NCBI GenBank assembly: GCA_937973585.1
Contig: CALJKN010000156.1
Span: 1-14,704 of the forward strand
DNA from: an uncultured Helicobacteraceae bacterium
GTDB lineage: Bacteria > Campylobacterota > Campylobacteria > Campylobacterales > UBA6016
Length of the DNA: 14,704 bases
Direction of reading: 5' to 3'
Under the pieces are notes generated by a model, which saw only the letters and a program-made list of their open reading frames with translations, was not told the origin of the DNA and ran no database searches. The translations under genes and the position numbers were made by a program. Of this stretch, positions 1 to 5,818 are shown in pieces; position 1 is the first letter of the stretch; each line of letters opens with the position of its first letter.

Positions 1-704
1 ATAGAGCTTGAACGGCCATTGGCAGAACAGATGTTTGTATGCGAATTCGTACAGTCCTGCCCAAGCGTATGCCACACCCTAGGCGTAAAGCCGTTCTCAT
101 TTGGACGACCAACGTGATACATAATAGCCTTTTTACTAGTAGGATCTCCGCTTTTTAGCGTTTCATTCATTTTTTTACCGATTGTAGACAGTGCTTCATC
201 CCACGATGTTCTAATCCATTTACCCTCACCTCTTTTTGAACCAGGGGCTCTTTTTAGAGGAAACGGAATCCTGTCCGGATCATACATCTGGCTATACGTA
301 GCGGCACCCTTCGCACATATCCTACCGAGAGATGCCGTGTGAAGCGGGTTTCCTAGTATTTTTTTGACGCTCATCGTCTCTTTGTCTACATAGGCCAAAA
401 GTCCGCATGATGCCTCACAGTTGTTGCAGGCAGTAGGGACAAGCATATAGTCGTGTACTTTTACGTCGTGCCTAGCTATACCGCCGTTTTTCCAGTCGTC
501 ACCGTCCATCTCTTTCCAGCTGTTCCATCTGTCAAACGGTGGATAGTATGCAAAATTTCCGTTCGAAACGGGGAGTTTGTCAAACTTGGCAACATCTGCA
601 CCGGCCTCTAAAGACGGTATAAATGATTTTACTGCCCCCGTAGCAACTACGGCTCCGCCGACGCCAAGCGCCGAAAGTTTTAGAAAGTCTCTTCTTTTTA
701 TCAT
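1..704 (-). CDS. Molybdopterin oxidoreductase catalytic subunit (PsrA/PhsA/TtrA/SrdA type), C-terminus beyond window
   Basis: Catalytic A subunit of a periplasmic molybdenum enzyme; the first 234 codons are visible and the rest lies left of the window. The start (ATG, complement of 702-704) is preceded by an AAGGGAG ribosome binding site that overlaps the stop of the NrfD gene. Residues 1-30 form a Tat signal with RRDFLK at 4-9 and a hydrophobic stretch, so the folded protein is exported with cofactors. An N-terminal [4Fe-4S] site is seen as C93-x2-C96-x3-C100-x29-C130 followed by KGAA, the usual layout of this superfamily. C226, in TNICSAN, lies where the molybdenum ligand is expected and would be a cysteine ligand. 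The substrate is not certain: polysulfide, thiosulfate, tetrathionate and selenate reductases all have this build. It is third in the B-C-A operon, and the neighbouring subunits support a quinol-linked respiratory reductase. Confidence 0.88.
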   Translation of the reverse strand, partial: MIKRRDFLKLSALGVGGAVVATGAVKSFIPSLEAGADVAKFDKLPVSNGNFAYYPPFDRWNSWKEMDGDDWKNGGIARHDVKVHDYMLVPTACNNCEASCGLLAYVDKETMSVKKILGNPLHTASLGRICAKGAATYSQMYDPDRIPFPLKRAPGSKRGEGKWIRTSWDEALSTIGKKMNETLKSGDPTSKKAIMYHVGRPNENGFTPRVWHTLGQDCTNSHTNICSANGRSSS

Positions 705-718
705 TCTTCTTGTCTCCC

Positions 719-1636
719 TTAACTCAAAGGCATCATTTGCGGAGCGACAAGCCACGCATGTTTAACCATCCATAGACCTACTAGCGCCAAAACTGCCGCC
801 GGAAGTAGAAATATAGATTTTTTTGTTCTGTTTGCAAGGCACGTAAGAGCAGCCGGCAAAGCAAATGCAACGATAAGGCCGAGTGCAAAATATGCCCCCA
901 TTCCGCCGCTTGTCAAATAATGGATAACCCACTCCGCCTCTTCCGATTTTGTAGGGGCAAAAATAACCTCTGCCACATACACGATTAAAGATGCAATCGC
1001 AGAGACACCCAAAATAACCCCTAGGTTTTGTTTTTGAGCCTCATCCATATTCATATTGAATTTTCCAGCCAAAAGTAGTATTGCACTTCCCGCAAGCCCA
1101 GCCGCAAGAACCATCTGAACTATCTCGGTAGGTGCCTGCCATATCTCTCTAGCATTTGAAAGACCCATTAGGCCCGCCGTATAAACCGTTGTGAAAAATG
1201 CTACAACTATACCTGGAGCTATCAATTTTGAAAGTAGCTTGCCGTCTTTTTTGATAACAGCCCATAGCCATAAAACCAAAATAAGCGAATAGATATTGAT
1301 AAACCATGCACCCCATGTAATCGCAGAGGTAAAGTGCGAATGGAGGAATATATAAAACGCCCTAAACGGCTTATGAAGGTCAAGCACGGTAAAGAGTAAC
1401 GTTATACCGACAAACGCAAGACCGACAAGCGGTACTAAATATTTATAAAACGTCTCACTGACAGGGTATTTTCTCATCATATAGACGCCCACAAAGAAAA
1501 CACCGGTAGCGATTGATTTCGCCCACATATTCATAACAATTATCCAACCCCATGCAACCTGTGTAAAGAGGACGTCAAGGGTAACTATTGCCGATTTTAA
1601 AACCGGAACGTTGGCTACAAGAGATTCAAATATCAT
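719..1636 (-). CDS. NrfD/PsrC-family membrane subunit of molybdoenzyme
   Basis: Membrane C subunit (305 residues) expected to take electrons from menaquinol and pass them to the Fe-S subunit. Eight hydrophobic segments are visible, at about residues 28-54, 65-86, 103-127, 137-158, 172-193, 204-227, 240-268 and 274-300, which is the normal NrfD/PsrC layout; length is also normal for PsrC. It has no haem-ligand pattern of the cytochrome-b type, as expected for this family. The ATG shares one base with the TGA of the Fe-S subunit (TGATG), implying translational coupling, and its stop is 14 nt before the catalytic-subunit start. The family call is secure. Direction of electron flow (quinol oxidation) is inferred from the family and from the partner subunits. 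Confidence 0.88.
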   Translation of the reverse strand: MIFESLVANVPVLKSAIVTLDVLFTQVAWGWIIVMNMWAKSIATGVFFVGVYMMRKYPVSETFYKYLVPLVGLAFVGITLLFTVLDLHKPFRAFYIFLHSHFTSAITWGAWFINIYSLILVLWLWAVIKKDGKLLSKLIAPGIVVAFFTTVYTAGLMGLSNAREIWQAPTEIVQMVLAAGLAGSAILLLAGKFNMNMDEAQKQNLGVILGVSAIASLIVYVAEVIFAPTKSEEAEWVIHYLTSGGMGAYFALGLIVAFALPAALTCLANRTKKSIFLLPAAVLALVGLWMVKHAWLVAPQMMPLS

Positions 1637-2271
1637 CAGTGGCCTCCCACGTGTTTTAGATGTCCTATCTCGTTAAACAGGTTAAAGCCTTCGGCTCTGG
1701 TACTGGCGAGCGGATTTAGATGGATATCTCCGGCAGAGGTATAAAAATGCTTCGGCATAGTCCCTTTTTCCGGTTTTCTGACTCTCGTATCTTTGTGTGA
1801 AGCTATATATCTGCTGATTGTGCTTGACGGATCGTCAAGATCGCCGAATATGTTTGCCTCGGTAGGACACACTACGACACATGAAGGGGCAAGTCCCGCC
1901 TCAACTCTGTGTGCACAGTATGTACACTTGTCTGCCGTATTGGTCTCAGGGTCGATATAGATAGCTCCGTAAGGACAGGCGAGAACACACGCCGCACATC
2001 CGATACATCTGTTTTTATCTACGTTTACTATCCCGTTATCCAAGTAATGCAGAGCACTTACAGGGCAGACCCTTTGACAAGGGGCACTTTCACAGTGATT
2101 ACATCTAAGAGGGGTGAACGCCCTTTTGACTTCGGGAAATACACCGAAATCTACATACTTAACTCTAAGCCTCCACATAGACAAAGGGACGACGTTCTCC
2201 GATTTACAGACAACTTCGCACGCCTTACACCCTATACAAAGACTGAGATCTACCAGAAAACCCAGTTTCAT
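1636..2271 (-). CDS. Four-cluster [4Fe-4S] electron-transfer subunit of molybdoenzyme (PsrB/TtrB/PhsB type)
   Basis: Electron-transfer B subunit, 211 residues, first gene of the operon. Sixteen cysteines form four ferredoxin-like clusters: C12/C15/C18/C22, C57/C60/C65/C69, C89/C92/C95/C99 and C116/C119/C131/C135, each of the last steps followed by the usual CP. The ADKCTYC and HRVEAGLAPSC elements are typical of PsrB/TtrB/DmsB-like proteins. It has no signal peptide; known relatives are carried across the membrane together with the Tat-tagged catalytic subunit, and that is inferred here. The start is supported by GGAG five bases upstream. From memory, the segment after the last cluster (KPEKGT..HFY, residues about 167-178) resembles TtrB more than PsrB, which hints at tetrathionate or a related substrate but does not prove it. 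Confidence 0.88.
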   Translation of the reverse strand: MKLGFLVDLSLCIGCKACEVVCKSENVVPLSMWRLRVKYVDFGVFPEVKRAFTPLRCNHCESAPCQRVCPVSALHYLDNGIVNVDKNRCIGCAACVLACPYGAIYIDPETNTADKCTYCAHRVEAGLAPSCVVVCPTEANIFGDLDDPSSTISRYIASHKDTRVRKPEKGTMPKHFYTSAGDIHLNPLASTRAEGFNLFNEIGHLKHVGGH

Positions 2272-2302
2272 ATAAACTCCTTTTATAGTTTGAAAAAAAG
2301 GA

Positions 2303-2308
2303 CTTATA
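2303..2308 (-). promoter_or_regulatory. Candidate -10 element for the molybdoenzyme operon
   Basis: On the minus strand the sequence TTTTGAAG-TATAAG resembles the Campylobacter sigma-70 pattern, in which a T-rich stretch precedes TATAAT and there is no clear -35 box. A start point near 2295 would give a leader of about 24 bases with GGAG before the ATG. An alternative TATAAA is closer to the ATG but leaves too little leader. Confidence 0.35.
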
Positions 2309-2316
2309 CTTCAAAA

Positions 2317-2335
2317 GCTTATGTGCGACATAAGC
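2317..2335. promoter_or_regulatory. Perfect 19-bp inverted repeat, candidate operator of molybdoenzyme operon
   Basis: The sequence reads gcttatgt-gcg-acataagc: two perfectly complementary 8-base arms around a 3-base centre. On the minus strand it lies 46 bases upstream of the Fe-S subunit start, and a TATAAG element (complement of 2303-2308) follows eight bases later, so the palindrome covers the -35 region of the likely promoter. That placement suits a dimeric repressor or activator. It does not match the FNR or CRP consensus. An alternative is a weak hairpin followed by TTTT on the minus strand, but there is no gene upstream for it to terminate. Confidence 0.5.
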
Positions 2336-2418
2336 ATCAAAGCATAGCGACGGCGATGATTTTACATAATAAATTTTTAATCAAAACTGAAAATGTAAGG
2401 CACTTGTAATCACTATTT

Positions 2419-2562
2419 CTAATCAAAAAAATTCTGCCGGATAATCGGCACAGATAAAAAAGTCTCTAAATGCTTTACCAAACGCTTAGCACCACGGCTT
2501 TTGACCATCCGTTCAAAATCTTGTTTTGGTATAATTTCGGCAAATAAAATTTTGGATTCGTT
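2419..2562 (-). pseudogene. Possible fragment of an IS4-type transposase N-terminus
   Basis: A minus-strand frame is open from 2580 to a TAG at 2419-2421 (53 codons). From about codon 9 it reads SKILFAEII, then FERMVKS, then KRLVKHLETF. This resembles the N-terminal DUF4372 domain of IS4-family transposases, in which an LFAQ-like start is followed by F..iV.ky.g...Vk. and an aromatic-rich segment. The resemblance stops at about codon 41, after which the frame soon ends; no initiation codon lies at the expected place, and nothing of the catalytic domain is present. It overlaps the promoter of the plus-strand protease gene. The similarity is from memory, so chance coding-like sequence remains possible. 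Confidence 0.33.
2521..2535 (+). promoter_or_regulatory. Sigma-70 promoter (extended -10) for the M48-prmC-mlaF run
   Basis: TTGTTTTGG is followed directly by TATAAT (2530-2535), a near-ideal Campylobacter-type vegetative promoter with a T-rich upstream stretch in place of a -35 box. A start point around 2542 would leave about 24 bases before the ATG at 2566. It is the only good plus-strand promoter ahead of four closely packed genes. Confidence 0.65.
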
Positions 2563-2565
2563 ACT

Positions 2566-3774
2566 ATGGAGACCATAACACTACTGTTACTTTTCGGCTT
2601 TTTCTTTATTTACGTTTGCTTAAAACTATTCGTATCAAAATCTCAAAGCTCTTTTTTGGAAAATTTTGAGACCCAAAACATAACCGGATGGGATCGCAAC
2701 GAACTGGATGAGGCAAAAAAATACGCCTTAGCAAAAGAGGAGTTCTCATTAAAAGAGTCCCTCGTCGAACTTGCTATTTTTTCTTTTTGGATTTTTTTGG
2801 GGCTAAAGATGATTGCTCCACTCCTCACAAGCAACTCTCTTGCGTTGCAAACGGTCGGCATAGTTGTTTTTTTGGGTGTGGCCTTTATATTTGAGCTCCC
2901 GATAAAGTATATGCACGCTTTTGATCTGGACAAAAAATTTGGTTTTAGCGTAATTACAAAAAAACTTTTTTGGAGCGACAGAGCAAAAGAGCTTTTAATA
3001 ACAGCTCTTTTAGCCGGAGCACTAGGTTTTGTCGGGGTTTATTTTATTGCGAATTTTGAGTCGTGGTGGTTTTTTCTATTTTTGACGCTAGCCTTTTTCA
3101 TCGTAGCGGCAAATATCGTTTATCCAAACTTTATTGCCCCTATGTTTAATAAATTTGAGGATTTGGACGATACCGAACTAAAAGCGACTTTGACGGAGAT
3201 AGCCCAAAAGAGCGGTTTTACTTTGGAGAATATCTATAAGATAGATGCAGGAAAGAGAGATACAAGACTAAACGCATACTTTGCGGGAATTGGAAAGACA
3301 AAAAAAGTAGCCCTTTATGACACTCTCCTCCAAAAGCTTCCAAAATCACAAATTTGTGCCGTAATCGGTCATGAGCTTGGACATTTCAGACTTGGACACC
3401 TAAAACAAAGTATCGGGGCTATGTTTGCTATGTTTTTTCTGTTTTGTTTTGTTTTGGGACATATTCCAAAAGAGATATACGAAGCATTGGGGTTGGCACC
3501 GACTGGCGGCTCGGTTGTTGTGTTGTTTTTGATATTCTCTGCTCCGGCAATGTATGTTTTTATGCCTCTGATAAACGGCCTGTACAAAAAAAACGAGTAC
3601 GAAGCCGACAACTATGCGGCCTCACTCGGCTATAAAACGGATATGGTGTCGGCGCTAAAGACGTTAGCAAAAGAGAATAAAGCATTCCCGTTTGCCTCAA
3701 AAATAAAAATATTTTTTGACTATACCCATCCGCCTATTACCGAGAGGATCAAACGGCTTGAGGGGGCGGCTTGA
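2566..3774 (+). CDS. M48-family membrane metalloprotease, Ste24/CAAX-protease-like
   Basis: Integral membrane zinc endopeptidase, 402 residues, the usual length for bacterial Ste24-like proteins and longer than HtpX. The zinc site is H269-E-L-G-H273, with the third ligand E344 in the motif EYEAD (E344...D348). Hydrophobic segments occur at about residues 2-22, 65-85, 90-110, 142-165, 165-190, 284-305 and 313-335. In eukaryotes the family cleaves prenylated CAAX proteins; bacterial members act in the inner membrane, probably in protein quality control, but the substrate here is unknown. The ATG at 2566 has only a weak GGA upstream and follows a strong promoter by about 30 bases. Its TGA overlaps the prmC start. 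Confidence 0.9.
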   Translation: METITLLLLFGFFFIYVCLKLFVSKSQSSFLENFETQNITGWDRNELDEAKKYALAKEEFSLKESLVELAIFSFWIFLGLKMIAPLLTSNSLALQTVGIVVFLGVAFIFELPIKYMHAFDLDKKFGFSVITKKLFWSDRAKELLITALLAGALGFVGVYFIANFESWWFFLFLTLAFFIVAANIVYPNFIAPMFNKFEDLDDTELKATLTEIAQKSGFTLENIYKIDAGKRDTRLNAYFAGIGKTKKVALYDTLLQKLPKSQICAVIGHELGHFRLGHLKQSIGAMFAMFFLFCFVLGHIPKEIYEALGLAPTGGSVVVLFLIFSAPAMYVFMPLINGLYKKNEYEADNYAASLGYKTDMVSALKTLAKENKAFPFASKIKIFFDYTHPPITERIKRLEGAA

Positions 3775-4580
3775 CCGTTAAAGAGGCGATAAGTACAGCA
3801 AAGGCAACGCTCCCCAATATAGAATCGATAAGCAAAGAGGTTTTGAGATTTTTTGCAAAAGAGCTAAACTGCAATACGGCAAAGCTAATCGCATTCGACG
3901 AGACAGAGGTTAACGTTGAGAGGCTTGGGTATTTTTTGAAAAAAAGGGGAGAGAATACGCCGTTTGAGTACATCATAAACGAGGCTGATTTTTACGGTGA
4001 GTTGTTTTATGTTGATGAGCGAGTTCTAATCCCTAGGCCTGAAACAGAAATACTTCTGGAGTATGCCGTCAAAATCGCAAAAGAGATATCGGCAAAGTCC
4101 CTACTTGATATATGCACCGGAAGCGGGATCGTTGCAGTCTGTGCAAAAAAACAGATCCCGCATCTTATAGTCGCTGCCTCCGATATCAGCAAAAAAGCCC
4201 TAGAGGTTACGTCAATCAACAAGACAAAGCACAATGTAGAGATTTCGCTCATAGAATCGGACCTATTTGAATCTCCTCAAACCAAAGGATTCGAGCTTAT
4301 AACGGCCAACCCCCCATATATACAAAACGGCTATCCACTTGAGCCGCATGTGTTAAAAGAGCCTCACAATGCGTTATTCGGGGGAAAGCGAGGCGATGAG
4401 ATAGTCAAAAGGATTTTGGAAGCTTTTTTCTCAAAAGACCACAAAGCTATAGTATGCGAGATAGGATATGACCAAAAAAATTACGTTTTAGATACAATCA
4501 ACGGGAAAAAAAGTATAAAATACGGTTTTTACAAAGATTATTCCGGTTTTGACAGAGGCTTTTGGATTATAAAGGATTAG
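3771..4580 (+). CDS. prmC: Peptide chain release factor N5-glutamine methyltransferase
   Basis: PrmC (HemK) methylates the glutamine of the GGQ motif in release factors 1 and 2 using S-adenosylmethionine, which improves translation termination. The protein has 269 residues, near family size. Seen are the conserved RVLIPRPETE segment (about residues 84-93), the SAM-binding D113-I-C-T-G-S-G119, and the diagnostic catalytic N180-P-P-Y183. The N-terminal 80 residues would be the release-factor-binding helical domain. The start chosen is a TTG overlapping the upstream TGA (TTGA), so translation is probably coupled to the protease gene; the next in-frame ATG lies far inside the protein and would remove conserved sequence. 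Confidence 0.93.
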   Translation: MTVKEAISTAKATLPNIESISKEVLRFFAKELNCNTAKLIAFDETEVNVERLGYFLKKRGENTPFEYIINEADFYGELFYVDERVLIPRPETEILLEYAVKIAKEISAKSLLDICTGSGIVAVCAKKQIPHLIVAASDISKKALEVTSINKTKHNVEISLIESDLFESPQTKGFELITANPPYIQNGYPLEPHVLKEPHNALFGGKRGDEIVKRILEAFFSKDHKAIVCEIGYDQKNYVLDTINGKKSIKYGFYKDYSGFDRGFWIIKD

Positions 4581-4586
4581 AACAAT

Positions 4587-5081
4587 ATGCTTAAACTATT
4601 CGCTTCGCTATACCTATTTTTAACGGCCGCCTCGGCGATTGGAGTGCTTATTTTGGGTGCCGCCGTCGCCCCCATTATATTTCACTCTGAAACCGTAGCA
4701 GGCGTCAAGCTCCTTGCAAGATACGATGCCGGACTACTAATGAGTGAGATATTTGCAAGGTTCAACTATATTTTACTGGTAACTGCTGCACTCATAGTAG
4801 CCTTTGAAGGTTTTTTGGCGGTTAATAAAAAAAATACAAAAGTTATGATTTTTTTCTCGGCTGCAAACCTCATTGAGATTTTGCTTTATGTTTTCTACTT
4901 TACACCAAAAATTCTCTCATATCAAGCTCTGGGTGAAGCCGCTACAAAAACGGAGGAGTTCGGAATGGTGCATAAAATGGCAGAAATGGACTTTAAATTT
5001 TTACTTTTTACCCTCATTATGAGTTTTTTTATCAGGTGCTCCACCCTGCTCTCCGATAAGCTTGCCACGGAACTAAAATGA
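4587..5081 (+). CDS. Four-helix membrane protein, DUF4149-like
   Basis: Small integral membrane protein of 164 residues with unknown function. Four hydrophobic segments are seen at about residues 5-30, 57-78, 86-108 and 133-153. The loop between segments three and four is polar and ends with FGMVHKMAEMDFKFLL, similar to the conserved histidine-containing loop I associate with DUF4149. It starts six bases after the prmC stop, with AAAGGA overlapping the end of prmC as ribosome binding site, and its own stop overlaps the start of the ABC ATPase (ATGA). The coupling to the ATPase is suggestive, but the protein does not look like an MlaE permease: it is too short. Confidence 0.7.
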   Translation: MLKLFASLYLFLTAASAIGVLILGAAVAPIIFHSETVAGVKLLARYDAGLLMSEIFARFNYILLVTAALIVAFEGFLAVNKKNTKVMIFFSAANLIEILLYVFYFTPKILSYQALGEAATKTEEFGMVHKMAEMDFKFLLFTLIMSFFIRCSTLLSDKLATELK

Positions 5082-5818
5082 TAGAGATAAAAAATCTCAA
5101 AAAACGATTTGGCGAAAAAGAGATACTAAAAGGGGTAGATCTCCAGATAAGAGACGGGGTAACAACCGTAATTTTCGGTCTCTCGGGTAGCGGCAAATCA
5201 ACTATCATCAAGCATATCGTAGGATTATTAAAACCCGATAGCGGCAACATATATGTGGACGGTTTCGATGTCACGAACGCAACCGAAAAAGAGCTTTTGG
5301 GAATTAGAAAAGAGATCGGTTTTTTATTTCAAAGCGGCGCTTTGTTTGATAGTATGAACGTGTATGAGAATATCGCTTTCCCGCTTAGAGAACACACCAC
5401 CCTCAGTGAATCCGAAATAAAAAAAGAGGTTTACGCTGCACTTGATATGGTTGCCCTAGAGCCTGATAGGGTATCTAGGCTTTATCCTGATGAGCTATCG
5501 GGTGGAATGAGAAAAAGAGCCGGACTAGCTAGAACAATTATTTTAAAACCGAAAATTATGCTCTATGATGAGCCTACAACCGGACTGGATCCCATAATAA
5601 GCAATCAGATAAGCCAAATGATAATCAAGCTTCAAAAAGAGTTAAAAATAACATCCGTATTGATAAGCCACGACATCAAAGAGGCTTTCAAGTGTGCCGA
5701 CTATGCGGCTATGCTATATAACGGTGTCATCATAGAATCTGCCGAAGCAGAGTATTTTAAAAATACCGAGAACACGATAATCCAAAGCTTTTTAGAGGGC
5801 GAGGAGATAAAAGATTAA
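5078..5818 (+). CDS. ABC transporter ATP-binding protein, MlaF type (IamA-like)
   Basis: ATPase subunit, 246 residues, that should power a phospholipid/MCE-type transporter at the inner membrane. Motifs are complete: Walker A G34-LSGSGKS-T42, Q-loop Q85 in the MlaF-type FQSGALF, signature LSGGM from L140, Walker B ending D164-E165, D-loop near D171 and switch H198. FQSGALFDSMNV and LSGGMRKRAGLART are the distinctive MlaF features. In Campylobacter jejuni a comparable ATPase (IamA) sits beside its permease IamB, but here neither an MlaE permease nor an MlaD protein is adjacent. The ATG overlaps the preceding stop by four bases. The TAA overlaps the stop of the converging gene, leaving no room for a terminator between them. 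Confidence 0.87.
   Translation: MIEIKNLKKRFGEKEILKGVDLQIRDGVTTVIFGLSGSGKSTIIKHIVGLLKPDSGNIYVDGFDVTNATEKELLGIRKEIGFLFQSGALFDSMNVYENIAFPLREHTTLSESEIKKEVYAALDMVALEPDRVSRLYPDELSGGMRKRAGLARTIILKPKIMLYDEPTTGLDPIISNQISQMIIKLQKELKITSVLISHDIKEAFKCADYAAMLYNGVIIESAEAEYFKNTENTIIQSFLEGEEIKD

Larger units (their letters stand above)
2272..2565. other. Divergent intergenic region between molybdoenzyme operon and M48 protease
   Basis: This 294-base AT-rich gap separates two outward-facing transcription units. It holds, from left to right, a probable minus-strand promoter with an overlapping inverted repeat (2303-2335), an AT-rich stretch with no gene (2336-2418), a minus-strand open frame with transposase-like sequence (2419-2562) and a plus-strand promoter (2521-2535). 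No RNA gene was recognised. Confidence 0.6.

Noticed and set aside
577..765. 62-codon plus-strand open frame across the A/C subunit junction
   Set aside because: It covers the Tat signal region of the catalytic subunit and the end of the NrfD gene on the other strand; no coding evidence.
1909..2409. 166-codon plus-strand open frame
   Set aside because: It runs antisense through the Fe-S subunit, whose sixteen cysteines in four clusters are unmistakable; the translation has no recognisable domain and extends into the AT-rich gap.
2336..2418. TTGAT elements upstream of the molybdoenzyme operon as FNR half-sites
   Set aside because: Single half-sites occur by chance in AT-rich sequence and no partner ATCAA lies at the four-base spacing.
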